Source: Sedimentitalea sp042687825 (GTDB taxonomy: Bacteria > Pseudomonadota > Alphaproteobacteria > Rhodobacterales > Rhodobacteraceae). Taken from it: a stretch of 64,000 nucleotides of DNA. Shown one piece after another: positions 48,924 to 57,798 of this stretch. The stretch is from the NCBI RefSeq assembly GCF_042687825.1, contig NZ_JBHUQE010000009.1, positions 74,066 to 138,065 on the forward strand. Reading direction: 5' to 3'. Under the pieces are notes generated by a model. That model had not been told where the DNA came from. It saw only the letters and a program-made list of their open reading frames with translations, and did not search any database. The first letter of the stretch is position 1, and each line of letters opens with the position of its first letter. A program made the position numbers and the translations under genes.

Positions 48924-50300
48924 ATGCAGAACATTCCGTATGACAAGCTGCGCATTGGCATGGAGGCCGGCCTGAACCGGGTGTGCCGCGCCGACGACCT
49001 TTACGTCTTTGCCAATTCCTCCGGCAATCTGAACCCGATGCACCTGCCCAAGGCCGATGGCGATGGCGATGGCCACCCCGAAGCCCTCGCCCCGGCGATG
49101 TGGCTGGCCTCGCTGATCTCGGCGGTGCTGGGGGGGCAGCTGCCCGGGCCGGGCACGCGCTATCACGCGCAATCGCTGCGCTTTGTCGGGCAGGCTCGCG
49201 CCGGCGATACGCTGACGGTGGGTGTGCGGCTGATCGCCAAGGAGGCGGACCGGCTGGTGCGTTTTCAGGCCTGGGTGGACAATGACGCGGGCACGCGCAT
49301 CGTCGAGGGCGAGACCGAGGTGATCGCGCCGGACCGGTCGATCCGGTTCGATGCCGGCGACGTGCCCGGCCTGACGCTGCAGCGGCACCGGCATTTCGAT
49401 GCGCTGCTGGAACGGGCCGAACCGCTGCCGGCGATTGCCACCGCCGTGGTCGCGCCGGAAAAGCCCGACGCGCTGGCGGGTGCGATCCTGGCCGCCGAAC
49501 ATACGCTGATCGAGCCGATCCTGATCGGTCATCCCGACCGCATTGCCGAGGCCGCCGAAGCAGCGGCGATCGATCTGGGCCCTTATCGTCTGATCGAGGC
49601 GCGCGACCACCGGCTGGCGGCGCAGGCGGCGGTGCGCATGGTGCTGGACAAGCAGGCCGCCGCGGTGATGAAGGGGCATCTGCACACCGACATCCTGCTG
49701 AGCGAGGTTCTGAAGCGCGAGGGCGGGCTGCGCCGCGGCGGCCGTCGGCTGAGCCATGTGTTTGTGATGGATGTGCCGGGGCTGGAACACCTGCTGATGG
49801 TCACCGACGCGGCGATCAACATCACGCCCGATCTGACGACCAAGGCCGACATCGTGCAGAACGCCATCGATCTGGCGCGCTCGTTGGGGATCGAACAGCC
49901 CAAGGTCGGGGTCCTGTCCGCCGTTGAAACCGTGAACCCGGCGATCCCCTCGACGCTGGATGCCGCGATCCTGTCGAAAATGGCCGATCGCGGCCAGATC
50001 ACCGGCGGTCTGGTGGACGGGCCGCTGGCCATGGACAACGCCATTGACCTGGCGGCGGCGGCGACCAAGGGCATCACCTCGCTGGTGGCGGGACGCGCCG
50101 AGATTCTGGTGGCACCGAACATGGAGGCCGGCAACATGCTGGCCAAGGAACTGACCTTTCTGGCCCAGGCCCGTGCCGGCGGCATCGTTATGGGGGCGAA
50201 ATGTCCGATCATCCTGACCAGCCGATCGGATGACGAGAATTCGCGGCTGGCCTCTTGCGCCATCGCCGCACTGAACGCGGCAAACAGGGGGACGGCATGA
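48924..50300 (+). CDS. Fused MaoC-like hydratase and phosphate acetyl/butyryltransferase
   Basis: The 458-residue protein has an N-terminal hotdog MaoC-like domain (about 1-150, with ADDLYVFANSSGNLNPMH and a GQARAGDTL segment) and a C-terminal phosphotransacylase domain (about 165-458, with PILIGHPDRI, VMKGHLHTD, VMDVPGLEH, ITGGLVDGPLAMDNA and NMEAGNMLAKEL). It would convert acyl-CoA and phosphate to acyl-phosphate for the acetate kinase encoded next, whose start overlaps its stop by 4 nt. The same fusion is known in other alphaproteobacteria. Confidence 0.92.
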   Translation: MQNIPYDKLRIGMEAGLNRVCRADDLYVFANSSGNLNPMHLPKADGDGDGHPEALAPAMWLASLISAVLGGQLPGPGTRYHAQSLRFVGQARAGDTLTVGVRLIAKEADRLVRFQAWVDNDAGTRIVEGETEVIAPDRSIRFDAGDVPGLTLQRHRHFDALLERAEPLPAIATAVVAPEKPDALAGAILAAEHTLIEPILIGHPDRIAEAAEAAAIDLGPYRLIEARDHRLAAQAAVRMVLDKQAAAVMKGHLHTDILLSEVLKREGGLRRGGRRLSHVFVMDVPGLEHLLMVTDAAINITPDLTTKADIVQNAIDLARSLGIEQPKVGVLSAVETVNPAIPSTLDAAILSKMADRGQITGGLVDGPLAMDNAIDLAAAATKGITSLVAGRAEILVAPNMEAGNMLAKELTFLAQARAGGIVMGAKCPIILTSRSDDENSRLASCAIAALNAANRGTA

Positions 50301-51469
50301 GCGCGATCCTGACACTGAATGCGGGCAGTTCCTCGATCAAGTTCGGGGTCTATCAGCAGGCCGACGAGCCGGAGTTGCTGCGCGTCGGGCAGGTCGAGAA
50401 TCTGGGGCCGTTGGCAAGGCTGGAGCTGGGGACGGGGCAAGCGACCGAGATCGGACCCGCCGACCACGCGGTCGCGCTGCGGGCCATCCTGAACGCTTTG
50501 GCGCCGGATCTGGCCGGGCGTCGGGTGGTCGGGGTGGGACACCGCATCGTGCATGGCGGCAAGGCCTTTGGCGCACCGACCGAACTGACGCCCGACGTGG
50601 TCACCCAGCTGGCGGCGCTGGTGCCGCTGGCGCCGCTGCATCAACCGCACAATCTGAGCGCACTGGAGGCGGCGCGCGCGGCCTTTCCCGAGGCGGTGCA
50701 GATCGGCTGTTTCGACACCGGGTTTCACCGCGGCCATCCTTTTGTCAACGACACTTTTGCGCTGCCGCGACGGTTCTACGATCAGGGGGTGCGGCGCTAC
50801 GGGTTTCACGGTCTGTCCTATGATTACATCACCGAGGTGCTAGCGCGCGACTGGCCCGATCTGGCCGCCGGGCGCGTGGTGATCTGCCATCTGGGCAACG
50901 GCGCGTCGATGTGCGCGGTGCGCCATGGCCGCAGCATCGGCTCGTCCATGGGGTTTTCGGCGCTGGACGGTCTGCCCATGGGGACCCGCTGTGGTCAGTT
51001 GGACCCCGGCGTACTGCTGTACCTGCTGGATCAGGGCATGAGCGGCGAGGAAATCGCCCGGATGCTGTATACCGAGAGCGGGCTTTTGGGGCTGTCGGGG
51101 TTCAGCCACGATATGCGGACGCTGCTGGCCAGCGACGATCCGCGCGCCGCCGAGGCGATCGATTACTACGTCTTTCGCATCCGCCGCGAGCTGGGCGCGA
51201 TGGCGGCGGTGCTGGGCGGTCTGGACGGCGTGGTGTTCTGCGGCGGTATCGGTGAAAACGCCGCCGCGATCCGCGCCCGGGTGATCGACGGCATGGGCTT
51301 TCTCGGGTTACGTCTGGATGCGGCCGCCAACGCCGCGGGGTCGGTCTCGGTCGGGGCCGGGACGGCGCGGGTGCTGGTGATTCCGACCGACGAGGAACGG
51401 GTGATTGCGCGCGCCGTGGCAAAGGCGGTGCCGTCGCAAAATGGACAGGCCGGTGAACTGAAAGGATGA
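50297..51469 (+). CDS. ackA: Acetate kinase
   Basis: This kinase converts acetyl-phosphate and ADP to acetate and ATP, or the reverse. The 390-residue protein opens with the acetokinase motif LTLNAGSSSIKFG and contains GHRIVHGG, FDTGFHR, YGFHGLSYDYI, CHLGNGASM, GLPMGTRCGQLDPG and FCGGIGENA. The start is ATG 50297, overlapping the upstream stop. It is co-translated with the MaoC-phosphotransacetylase fusion and a glutathione S-transferase-like gene. Confidence 0.95.
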   Translation: MSAILTLNAGSSSIKFGVYQQADEPELLRVGQVENLGPLARLELGTGQATEIGPADHAVALRAILNALAPDLAGRRVVGVGHRIVHGGKAFGAPTELTPDVVTQLAALVPLAPLHQPHNLSALEAARAAFPEAVQIGCFDTGFHRGHPFVNDTFALPRRFYDQGVRRYGFHGLSYDYITEVLARDWPDLAAGRVVICHLGNGASMCAVRHGRSIGSSMGFSALDGLPMGTRCGQLDPGVLLYLLDQGMSGEEIARMLYTESGLLGLSGFSHDMRTLLASDDPRAAEAIDYYVFRIRRELGAMAAVLGGLDGVVFCGGIGENAAAIRARVIDGMGFLGLRLDAAANAAGSVSVGAGTARVLVIPTDEERVIARAVAKAVPSQNGQAGELKG

Positions 51470-52101
51470 CGATGCTGTTTTACGATTGTGCCACCGCACC
51501 GAACCCGCGCCGGGCCCGCATGTTCATCGCCGAAAAGGGGCTGGCCATCGAGACCCGCGAGATCAGCATCGCCAGAGGCGAACAGCTGCAACCGGATTTC
51601 CTGGCGATCAACCCGCGCGCGACCCTGCCAGTGCTGGTGACCGAGGCGGGCACCGTGCTGACCGAAAATCTGGGCATTGCCGCCTATCTGGAGGCGCACA
51701 GCCCGGAACGGCCGCTGATGGGGCGCACGCCTGATGAAAAAGGGCTGGTCGCGATGTGGAACGCCATCGCCGAACAGCAGGGCGGTCTGCCGATCGCCGA
51801 AGCGCTGCGCAACAGCAACCCCCGGATGCAGGGCCGGGCGATTCCGGGGCCACAGGATTTCGCGCAGATCCCCGAACTGGCGGAACGTGGCAAGGCGCGG
51901 GTCGCGATGTTTTTCGAGTTGCTGGAGGCGCGGCTGCAGGACAGCCCGTTCCTGGCCACTGACCATTTTACCCTGGCCGACATCACCTGTTTTGTCTTTG
52001 TCGATTTCGCCCGGGTCATCCGCGCACGGATACCCGAGGCCAACGGTGCGACCCGGACCTGGTTTGACAATATCCAGGCCCGGCCCAGCGCGCAGCTCTG
52101 A
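51466..52101 (+). CDS. Glutathione S-transferase family protein
   Basis: The 211-residue protein has the thioredoxin-like N-terminal domain (LFYDCATAPNPRRARMFIAEKG, then NPRATLPVLV and the GSH-binding TENLGIAAYLE) and an all-helical C-terminal domain with FTLADITCFVFVDFAR. The overlap of 4 nt with ackA ties it to the acyl-phosphate unit, but I see no pathway link. Substrate is not predictable. Confidence 0.9.
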   Translation: MTMLFYDCATAPNPRRARMFIAEKGLAIETREISIARGEQLQPDFLAINPRATLPVLVTEAGTVLTENLGIAAYLEAHSPERPLMGRTPDEKGLVAMWNAIAEQQGGLPIAEALRNSNPRMQGRAIPGPQDFAQIPELAERGKARVAMFFELLEARLQDSPFLATDHFTLADITCFVFVDFARVIRARIPEANGATRTWFDNIQARPSAQL

Positions 52102-52113
52102 TGGGCACCAGAG

Positions 52114-52133
52114 GTCCCGGCCTGCGCCGGGAC
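52114..52133. terminator. Hairpin between convergent genes, possible bidirectional terminator
   Basis: Arms GTCCCGGC and GCCGGGAC form a perfect 8-bp stem with a 4-nt loop, 12 nt beyond the glutathione S-transferase stop and about 105 nt beyond the convergent oxidoreductase stop. There is no U-tract, so efficient intrinsic termination is uncertain. Confidence 0.4.
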
Positions 52134-52239
52134 GGGCGGACCCGGACCGGCTGGTCGCGCGCGGCGGGTCGGGCGCGGACGACGCCTGTCCTCGGTTCCG
52201 AAACGGCCGAGACCCGGCAAATGGTCCGGCAAAGAGACT

Positions 52240-55200
52240 TCACCCTTTGGCGAGACCGCGCAGCACGGTCTCGGCGGCAGTGCGCGCGGTACTTGCGGCG
52301 GCGATGCGCACCGGCCCATAACCGCGGATGTCTTCGGGCGCTGTCAGAACATCCATGCAGCGGTCGTGGCAGGCGGGGGACCAGGCCGCGGCGACCTGCG
52401 GCAAGAGGCCCAGATACCAGTCCAGCAGGTCGCGGTGCAGTTTTGCCTCGGCATGGTATCCGAACGGGTTCAGCGCCGTGCCGCGCAACCGTTTCAGGCG
52501 TGCCAGTTGCCGCAGCACCGGAGTCAGCCAGGCCCCGAATTCGCGTTTCACCGGTCGGCCACGCGCATCCTTTCGGCGGCTGAACAGCGGCGGGGCAAGG
52601 TGATAGCGGATCTGGAAATCGCCCTCGAACTGGGTTTTCAGCTCGGCGGCAAACCCGCTCTGGCTGTGCAGGCGGGCGACCTCGAACTCGTCCTTGTAGG
52701 CCATCAGCCGGAACAGGGATTTTGCAACGGCGGCCTGCAGGCTCTCGGGCGCGTCGGCGGGAAGGGCGGCCGAGAAGGTTTCCAGCGTTGCGCGATAGCG
52801 CCCGGCATAGGCGGCGTCCTGATAGGCGCTCAGGAAATCGGCGCGGCGCTGGATCATCTGCGGCAGCGTTTCCTCGGCGGGTGCTGAGTCGCCCAGATGT
52901 GCGGCCAGCCGGTCCGGAGCGGCGGCCAGCACCCGGCCTAGGGCAAAGGCCGCGCGGTTGCGTTCGATCTGCACGCCGTTCAGCAGGATCGCCTGGTGCA
53001 GCGCGGCGTCGCTGACCGGCACCAGCCCCTGCTGCCACGCGAAACCCAGCATCAGCACATTGGCATAGACCGCATCGCCCAGCAGCCGTTCGGCAGCCGT
53101 GTTGGCGTCCAGCGCCGTCAGGTTGTCCGCCCCGATGGCCGTGGCAATCAGCGCCTGGCGTGCCTTGACCCGCAGCGAGGCGTCGCGGTGCAGCACCAGA
53201 TCGCCGGTCGGCATCTCGGCCAGATTCAGTACCATGCGGGTGCCGGGACGGTAATGCACCGAGGCCTTGGGGGCGGAACTGACCACCACATCACAGCCGA
53301 TCACCGCATCCGCGGCGCGGCTGTCGATGCGCACCTGGTTCAGCGCTTCCGGACGGTCGGCCAGCCGGACATAGCTGAGCACGGTTCCGAATTTCTGGGC
53401 AAAACCGGTGAAATCCAGCACCGACGCGCCTTTGCCCTCGATATGCGCGGCCATGGTGATCAGCGCGCCGACGGTGACGACGCCGGTGCCGCCGACGCCG
53501 GTCACCAGCAGATCAAAGGGCCGGTCCAGCGCCGGCGGCCTGACGGGCGGCAGATCGGCGGTCAGGGCGGCGATATCCAGATCGGCGGCCTGCGGTTTGC
53601 GCCGTGTGGCGCCGGTGACGGTGACGAAACTGGGGCAGAACCCGTTCAGGCAGGAATAATCCTTGTTGCAGGAATTCAGGTTGATTTGGCGTTTGCGCCC
53701 CAGCGGCGTGTCGCGCGGTTCGACCGACAGGCAGTTGCTTTCCAGCGAACAGTCGCCGCAGCCCTCGCAGACCAGATCATTGATCCAGACAAATTTCGGC
53801 GGGTCAATCAGCGTGCCGCGCTTGCGGCGGTGGCGTTTCTCGGTGGCACAGGTCTGTTCATAGATGATGACCGTGACGCCGGGAATGTCGCGCAGCTCGC
53901 GCTGGACGCTGTCCAGCTCGGCGCGGTCGTGAAAGGTTGTGTCGCGGGGAAAGTCGCCGGGGTTGAACTTGGCGATGTCATCGCTGATCAGCGCGATGCG
54001 TGCTATGCCCTCGGCGCGGCAGGTCTGGGCAATGCCCGAGACCGAAACCGGGCCGTCCACCGGCTGGCCGCCAGTCATGGCAACCGCGTCGTTATAGAGG
54101 ATCTTGTAGGTGATGTTGGCCTTTGCGGCGACTGCCTGGCGGATCGCCAGGCTGCCCGAGTGATACCAGGTGCCCTCGCCGAGGTTCTGAAAGATGTGCG
54201 TTTTGCCGTTGAACCGGCTGGCGGCCACCCAGGGCACGCCTTCGCCGCCCATCTGGGCATAGCCGACCGTGTTGCGGTTCATCCAGCTGGCCATCACATG
54301 GCAGCCGATGCCGCTGGCGGCCGTGGAACCCTCGGGTACCTTGGTCGAGCTGTTATGCGGGCAGCCGGAACAAAAATACGGCGTGCGCGTGGCGCCGGGC
54401 AGGGACAGGGGTCGGGGCGGGGTTTCGGTCAGCTTCTTCGCTTTGGCGGGCAGGTTTTCCTGCGGAAAGAACCGGTCGAGTCGGTCGGCGACGATCGGGG
54501 CCAATAGCTGCGGCGACAATTCCCCGGTCCAGGGAATGAGCGGGTTCATCAGGCTGTCATATTTGCCGACCATGCGTTCGGGCTTGGCGCCGGGCCAGTC
54601 ATAGAAATGTTCCTTGAACTGGCTTTCGATGATGCCGCGTTTCTCTTCGACCACCAGCACCTCGGCCTTGCCGGTGACGAAATTCAGGGCGTCGCGATGC
54701 GCCAGCGGCCAGACCATGCCGACCTTGTAGATGTCGATGCCCAGGCGGCGGCAGGCGGTCTCGTCCAGATCCAGCAGGCGCAGCGCCTCCATCAGGTCCA
54801 GATGTCCCTTGCCGGTGCTGACAAAGCCAAAGGTGGCGTTCGGGATGTCATAGATCGCACGGTCGATCGGGTTGGCCTCGACAAAGGCCTGCACCGCGTC
54901 CAGCTTGTGGCCGATGCGGGTCTCGATCTCGGGGCTGGGCAGATCGGCGGGACGTACATGCAGCCCGCCCGGCGGGCCGGCATATTGCGGCTGCAGAAAC
55001 TTTCGGTCCGGGCGCAGGTCGACCGAACGGGCGGATTCCACGGTTTCGCTGACCGCCTTGAACCCGACCCAGGTGCCGGAAAACCGCGACAGGGCCAGCC
55101 CGTATTCACCGTATTCCAGATATTCGCCGACCGAGGCCGGGTTCAGCGTCGGCATGAACCATGCCATAAAGGCGACGTCGGACTGGTGCGGCATCGAGCT

Positions 55201-55671
55201 GGAGACGCAGCCGTGATCGTCGCCCGCCACCACCAGAACGCCCCCCTTGGGCGCCGATCCATAGGCGTTGCCGTGTTTCAGCGCATCGCCCGAGCGGTCC
55301 ACGCCCGGCCCCTTGCCATACCACATGGAAAACACGCCCTGCACCGTGCATTCCGGGTCGAGACTGGCCTGCTGTGCGCCCAGAACGGCGGTGGCGCCCA
55401 GGTCTTCGTTGATCGCCGGCATAAAGGTGATGCCCGCCGCCTGCAGCCGGTCCCGGGCCCGCCACAATTCCAGATCCAGCGCGCCGAGGGGCGAGCCGCG
55501 ATAGCCCGAGATGAACCCCGCCGTGTTCAGCCCGGCAGAGCGGTCGCGCCGGGCCTGATCCAGCATGATCCGCGCCAGCGCCTGGGTGCCGGTCAGAAAC
55601 ACCCGGCCCCGGTCGCGGGCATAGCGATCATCCAGCTGATAGGTCGACAGGTCGGGGTTCGGAACGGTCAT
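52240..55671 (-). CDS. Indolepyruvate ferredoxin oxidoreductase, fused alpha-beta form
   Basis: The 1143-residue enzyme oxidatively decarboxylates arylpyruvates or related 2-oxoacids to acyl-CoA with ferredoxin as acceptor. Visible parts in order: the pyrimidine-binding domain (GFISGYRGSPLGALD), the TPP-binding region (CSGCPHNSSTKVPEG and GIGCHVMA), a Cys-rich iron-sulfur segment around residues 633-675 (CEGCGDC and CNKDYSCLNGFCPSF), and the gamma-type domain (VTGVGGTGVVTVGALI). ATG 55671 follows CAGGAG; the frame is open upstream without similarity. An Lrp-type regulator is divergent, 140 nt away, and probably controls it. Confidence 0.93.
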   Translation of the reverse strand: MTVPNPDLSTYQLDDRYARDRGRVFLTGTQALARIMLDQARRDRSAGLNTAGFISGYRGSPLGALDLELWRARDRLQAAGITFMPAINEDLGATAVLGAQQASLDPECTVQGVFSMWYGKGPGVDRSGDALKHGNAYGSAPKGGVLVVAGDDHGCVSSSMPHQSDVAFMAWFMPTLNPASVGEYLEYGEYGLALSRFSGTWVGFKAVSETVESARSVDLRPDRKFLQPQYAGPPGGLHVRPADLPSPEIETRIGHKLDAVQAFVEANPIDRAIYDIPNATFGFVSTGKGHLDLMEALRLLDLDETACRRLGIDIYKVGMVWPLAHRDALNFVTGKAEVLVVEEKRGIIESQFKEHFYDWPGAKPERMVGKYDSLMNPLIPWTGELSPQLLAPIVADRLDRFFPQENLPAKAKKLTETPPRPLSLPGATRTPYFCSGCPHNSSTKVPEGSTAASGIGCHVMASWMNRNTVGYAQMGGEGVPWVAASRFNGKTHIFQNLGEGTWYHSGSLAIRQAVAAKANITYKILYNDAVAMTGGQPVDGPVSVSGIAQTCRAEGIARIALISDDIAKFNPGDFPRDTTFHDRAELDSVQRELRDIPGVTVIIYEQTCATEKRHRRKRGTLIDPPKFVWINDLVCEGCGDCSLESNCLSVEPRDTPLGRKRQINLNSCNKDYSCLNGFCPSFVTVTGATRRKPQAADLDIAALTADLPPVRPPALDRPFDLLVTGVGGTGVVTVGALITMAAHIEGKGASVLDFTGFAQKFGTVLSYVRLADRPEALNQVRIDSRAADAVIGCDVVVSSAPKASVHYRPGTRMVLNLAEMPTGDLVLHRDASLRVKARQALIATAIGADNLTALDANTAAERLLGDAVYANVLMLGFAWQQGLVPVSDAALHQAILLNGVQIERNRAAFALGRVLAAAPDRLAAHLGDSAPAEETLPQMIQRRADFLSAYQDAAYAGRYRATLETFSAALPADAPESLQAAVAKSLFRLMAYKDEFEVARLHSQSGFAAELKTQFEGDFQIRYHLAPPLFSRRKDARGRPVKREFGAWLTPVLRQLARLKRLRGTALNPFGYHAEAKLHRDLLDWYLGLLPQVAAAWSPACHDRCMDVLTAPEDIRGYGPVRIAAASTARTAAETVLRGLAKG

Positions 55672-55811
55672 GGCGGCGGCTCCTGTGCGCGATGAGGCGA
55701 CAGAATAGCGCAGATCCGGTGGAATTTCCTGCCAGATTCGCGCGGCGGGGCTGTCCATCTTGGAAAACCGTGTCACTATTCCGGCTAAAACTGAGAACAG
55801 GAACCGAAATC

Positions 55812-56270
55812 ATGCTTTTGGATGACCGCGATCTGCAAATTCTGAGCCATCTGCAGAAAGATTGCCGCATATCCAATGCCGATCTGGCTGCAAGCGTGGG
55901 CATGTCGGCCTCGGCGCTGTGGCGGCGGGTGCGCAGTCTGGAAGAGGCCGGCGTGATCGAAGGCTATGGCGCGGTGGTCAACCCTGTGCGCATGGGGCTG
56001 GGATTTCACGCCATCGTGCATGTGCAGCTGACACGGCACGAACGCGGCAATCTCGATCAGTTCATCCGCGCGGTCGAGAACCGGGCCGAGGTGCAGGAAT
56101 GCCATGCCACCACCGGCCAGAGCGATTACCACATGCGCGTGCTGTGCCGCGATCTGGACGCCTTTAACCGGTTTCTCGAAGAGTTCCTGTTTCGCCTGCC
56201 CGCGGTGGACAGCGCCCAGACCAATGTCGTGCTGCGCAGCATCAAGCGCGGCGGACAGGTGCGGCTCTGA
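55812..56270 (+). CDS. Lrp/AsnC-family regulator
   Basis: The 152-residue protein has the N-terminal winged HTH (LDDRDLQILSHLQKDCRISNADLA, then SASALWRRVRSLEEAGVI) and the C-terminal RAM ligand domain (ECHATTGQSDYHMRVLCRDL). I start at ATG 55812, which gives the family-typical start; longer frames would run into the shared promoter region. Because it is divergent from the oxidoreductase, control of that gene by an aromatic amino acid or 2-oxoacid is a reasonable inference. Confidence 0.93.
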   Translation: MLLDDRDLQILSHLQKDCRISNADLAASVGMSASALWRRVRSLEEAGVIEGYGAVVNPVRMGLGFHAIVHVQLTRHERGNLDQFIRAVENRAEVQECHATTGQSDYHMRVLCRDLDAFNRFLEEFLFRLPAVDSAQTNVVLRSIKRGGQVRL

Positions 56271-56281
56271 GCGGGTGGCGT

Positions 56282-57070
56282 CTAGAGGCTCGGCAGGATC
56301 GTCGCATCGGCGATATGCCCGACATTCTGGAAATCCTGTTCGATGCACAGTTCGACGCCGCCGCCGGCCTGCCCGTATAACGGGACCGAGGCCCCGGCGC
56401 TGAATCTCGTGCCCGCCGGCGCGCGCAACTCGTAGCGATAGATCGTGGGCGCGACATTGGGCAGGGCATAACGGCCCACGGCAGCAAAGCCGGTGGGAAC
56501 AAATGGCAGTTCCGAGGGGGGAAAGCCGTAAAGGCCGCCTGCGCAACGCACAAAGCCGGTGGATGTGTCGACATAGCGGCTGGAGGGAAAGGGTTCGGCG
56601 CGAAAGAACCGCGTGGTTTCCGAGGTGGTGCCGGCAAATGGCAGGTGTCCGTGCACGGCGGGGCGGGCGTTCGGTCCAAAGATCGGGTTCGGCCCGCGCG
56701 GTGTCTTGGTGGGGTCGAACGGATCGAGGATGAACCGGCTGAGGCCTTCGCGGTTCAGCGGCCGGACCTCTTGATAGTCGGCGGCAGGCAGGCGGTTGCA
56801 CCATGCGTCAAACTCGGCGCGTTGCTGGGGCAGCGACTGCCGCGCGGCCGCGCCGACCGGCGGCGGCACATCCAGCCATGGCAGGCGGGCCAGTGTTTTC
56901 AGCGAGTCCGGCAGACCCTTGCCCCATTCGACCAGCACCTGACCGCCCAGCACGACTGACGGCGGCGCGTCGTCTCCTGGGCCTGCCACCAGATGACAGC
57001 CCATCGCCCATTCAGGTGCGTGCGCCAGCATTTCATCAAAAACGTTCCGAGTTATGCATTTCAGCGCCAT
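56282..57070 (-). CDS. Hypothetical protein with TNT-like (NAD glycohydrolase-type) C-terminus
   Basis: The 262-residue protein has no signal peptide. The first 150 residues are not recognised. The last ~100 residues carry RYALPNVAPTIYRYELRAP (about 200-218), SVPLYGQAGGGVEL (about 228-241), a layout like the TNT toxin domain (DUF4237), in which ALPP, Y-x-YEV and GQxGGG segments are typical. If so it could hydrolyse NAD+. Without alignment this is a hypothesis. I start at ATG 57070 behind AGGTGG; a GTG at 57091 is possible. No immunity-like gene is obvious beside it. Confidence 0.6.
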   Translation of the reverse strand: MALKCITRNVFDEMLAHAPEWAMGCHLVAGPGDDAPPSVVLGGQVLVEWGKGLPDSLKTLARLPWLDVPPPVGAAARQSLPQQRAEFDAWCNRLPAADYQEVRPLNREGLSRFILDPFDPTKTPRGPNPIFGPNARPAVHGHLPFAGTTSETTRFFRAEPFPSSRYVDTSTGFVRCAGGLYGFPPSELPFVPTGFAAVGRYALPNVAPTIYRYELRAPAGTRFSAGASVPLYGQAGGGVELCIEQDFQNVGHIADATILPSL

Positions 57071-57207
57071 GATGCCACCTGTCTTGTTCACTGCGCACAG
57101 AGATCGTGGCGCCGCCGGGATCCGTCAAGTCGCGATGGCAGGCGGTTCCGGCATGCTCGGCGTGTTGCGCGTGCGCGCCGCTGAAAAGGGCGGGGATCCG
57201 GCGGGTT

Positions 57208-57606
57208 TCAGATGCCGGGAGCGGCAAAGCGGATCCAGGCCCAGACCATCGCGATATAGGTGAACTGGTGCAGCGCCTGATCGAATCCGGCGGCGCGCCA
57301 GTAACCGGCGTCGTTCGGGCACAGGCCTTGCGCCTCGGACACCCGCGCCTTGCCCCAGTCGATGTGAAAATGCACGATCCATTCGGCCAGGCAGATAGCG
57401 ACGAGGACCGGAAATGGCGTGCCGATGATGGCCAGCGCCACGGCAGAGCCGACGGCGTGGACGCCGGCGTGCTGAGCCCGGCCCAGATGCAGATAGGTCG
57501 CCCGCCCCGACAACATGCGCGGGGTCTGCAGGAAATAATCGGCGAACATATGTTTGATCTGCAACAGGCAGAACAGGATCAAAATGGTACTGGTTACCTC
57601 GGACAA
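57208..57606 (-). CDS. DUF3307 membrane protein
   Basis: The 132-residue protein has three or four membrane helices and the DUF3307 pattern: IKHMFADYFLQTPRML near the N-terminus, then HAGVHAVGSA and EWIVHFHIDWGKA, and the end DQALHQFTYIAMVW. These conserved His/Asp residues suggest a membrane enzyme, but the function is unknown. Initiation is probably TTG at 57606, 5 nt after GGGAGG; other starts lie outside the conserved part. Confidence 0.75.
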   Translation of the reverse strand: MSEVTSTILILFCLLQIKHMFADYFLQTPRMLSGRATYLHLGRAQHAGVHAVGSAVALAIIGTPFPVLVAICLAEWIVHFHIDWGKARVSEAQGLCPNDAGYWRAAGFDQALHQFTYIAMVWAWIRFAAPGI

Positions 57607-57798
57607 ATCGGCCTCCCGTCCGTGCTTTTGACCCAGCTTAGGCCTTTCGCGGCTAGCAGGCAATCTAGCCGCCGGCGGGTTAACGCCGAGCTAAACCATT
57701 TGCGCCGCGGCGCCTTGGGGCGCTAGGCTTTCTCTGTTCAGGCCGCCAAAAGCCCCGGTCTGCGGGGCGAAACCGGCCGATATTGAATTCGGAATGAG

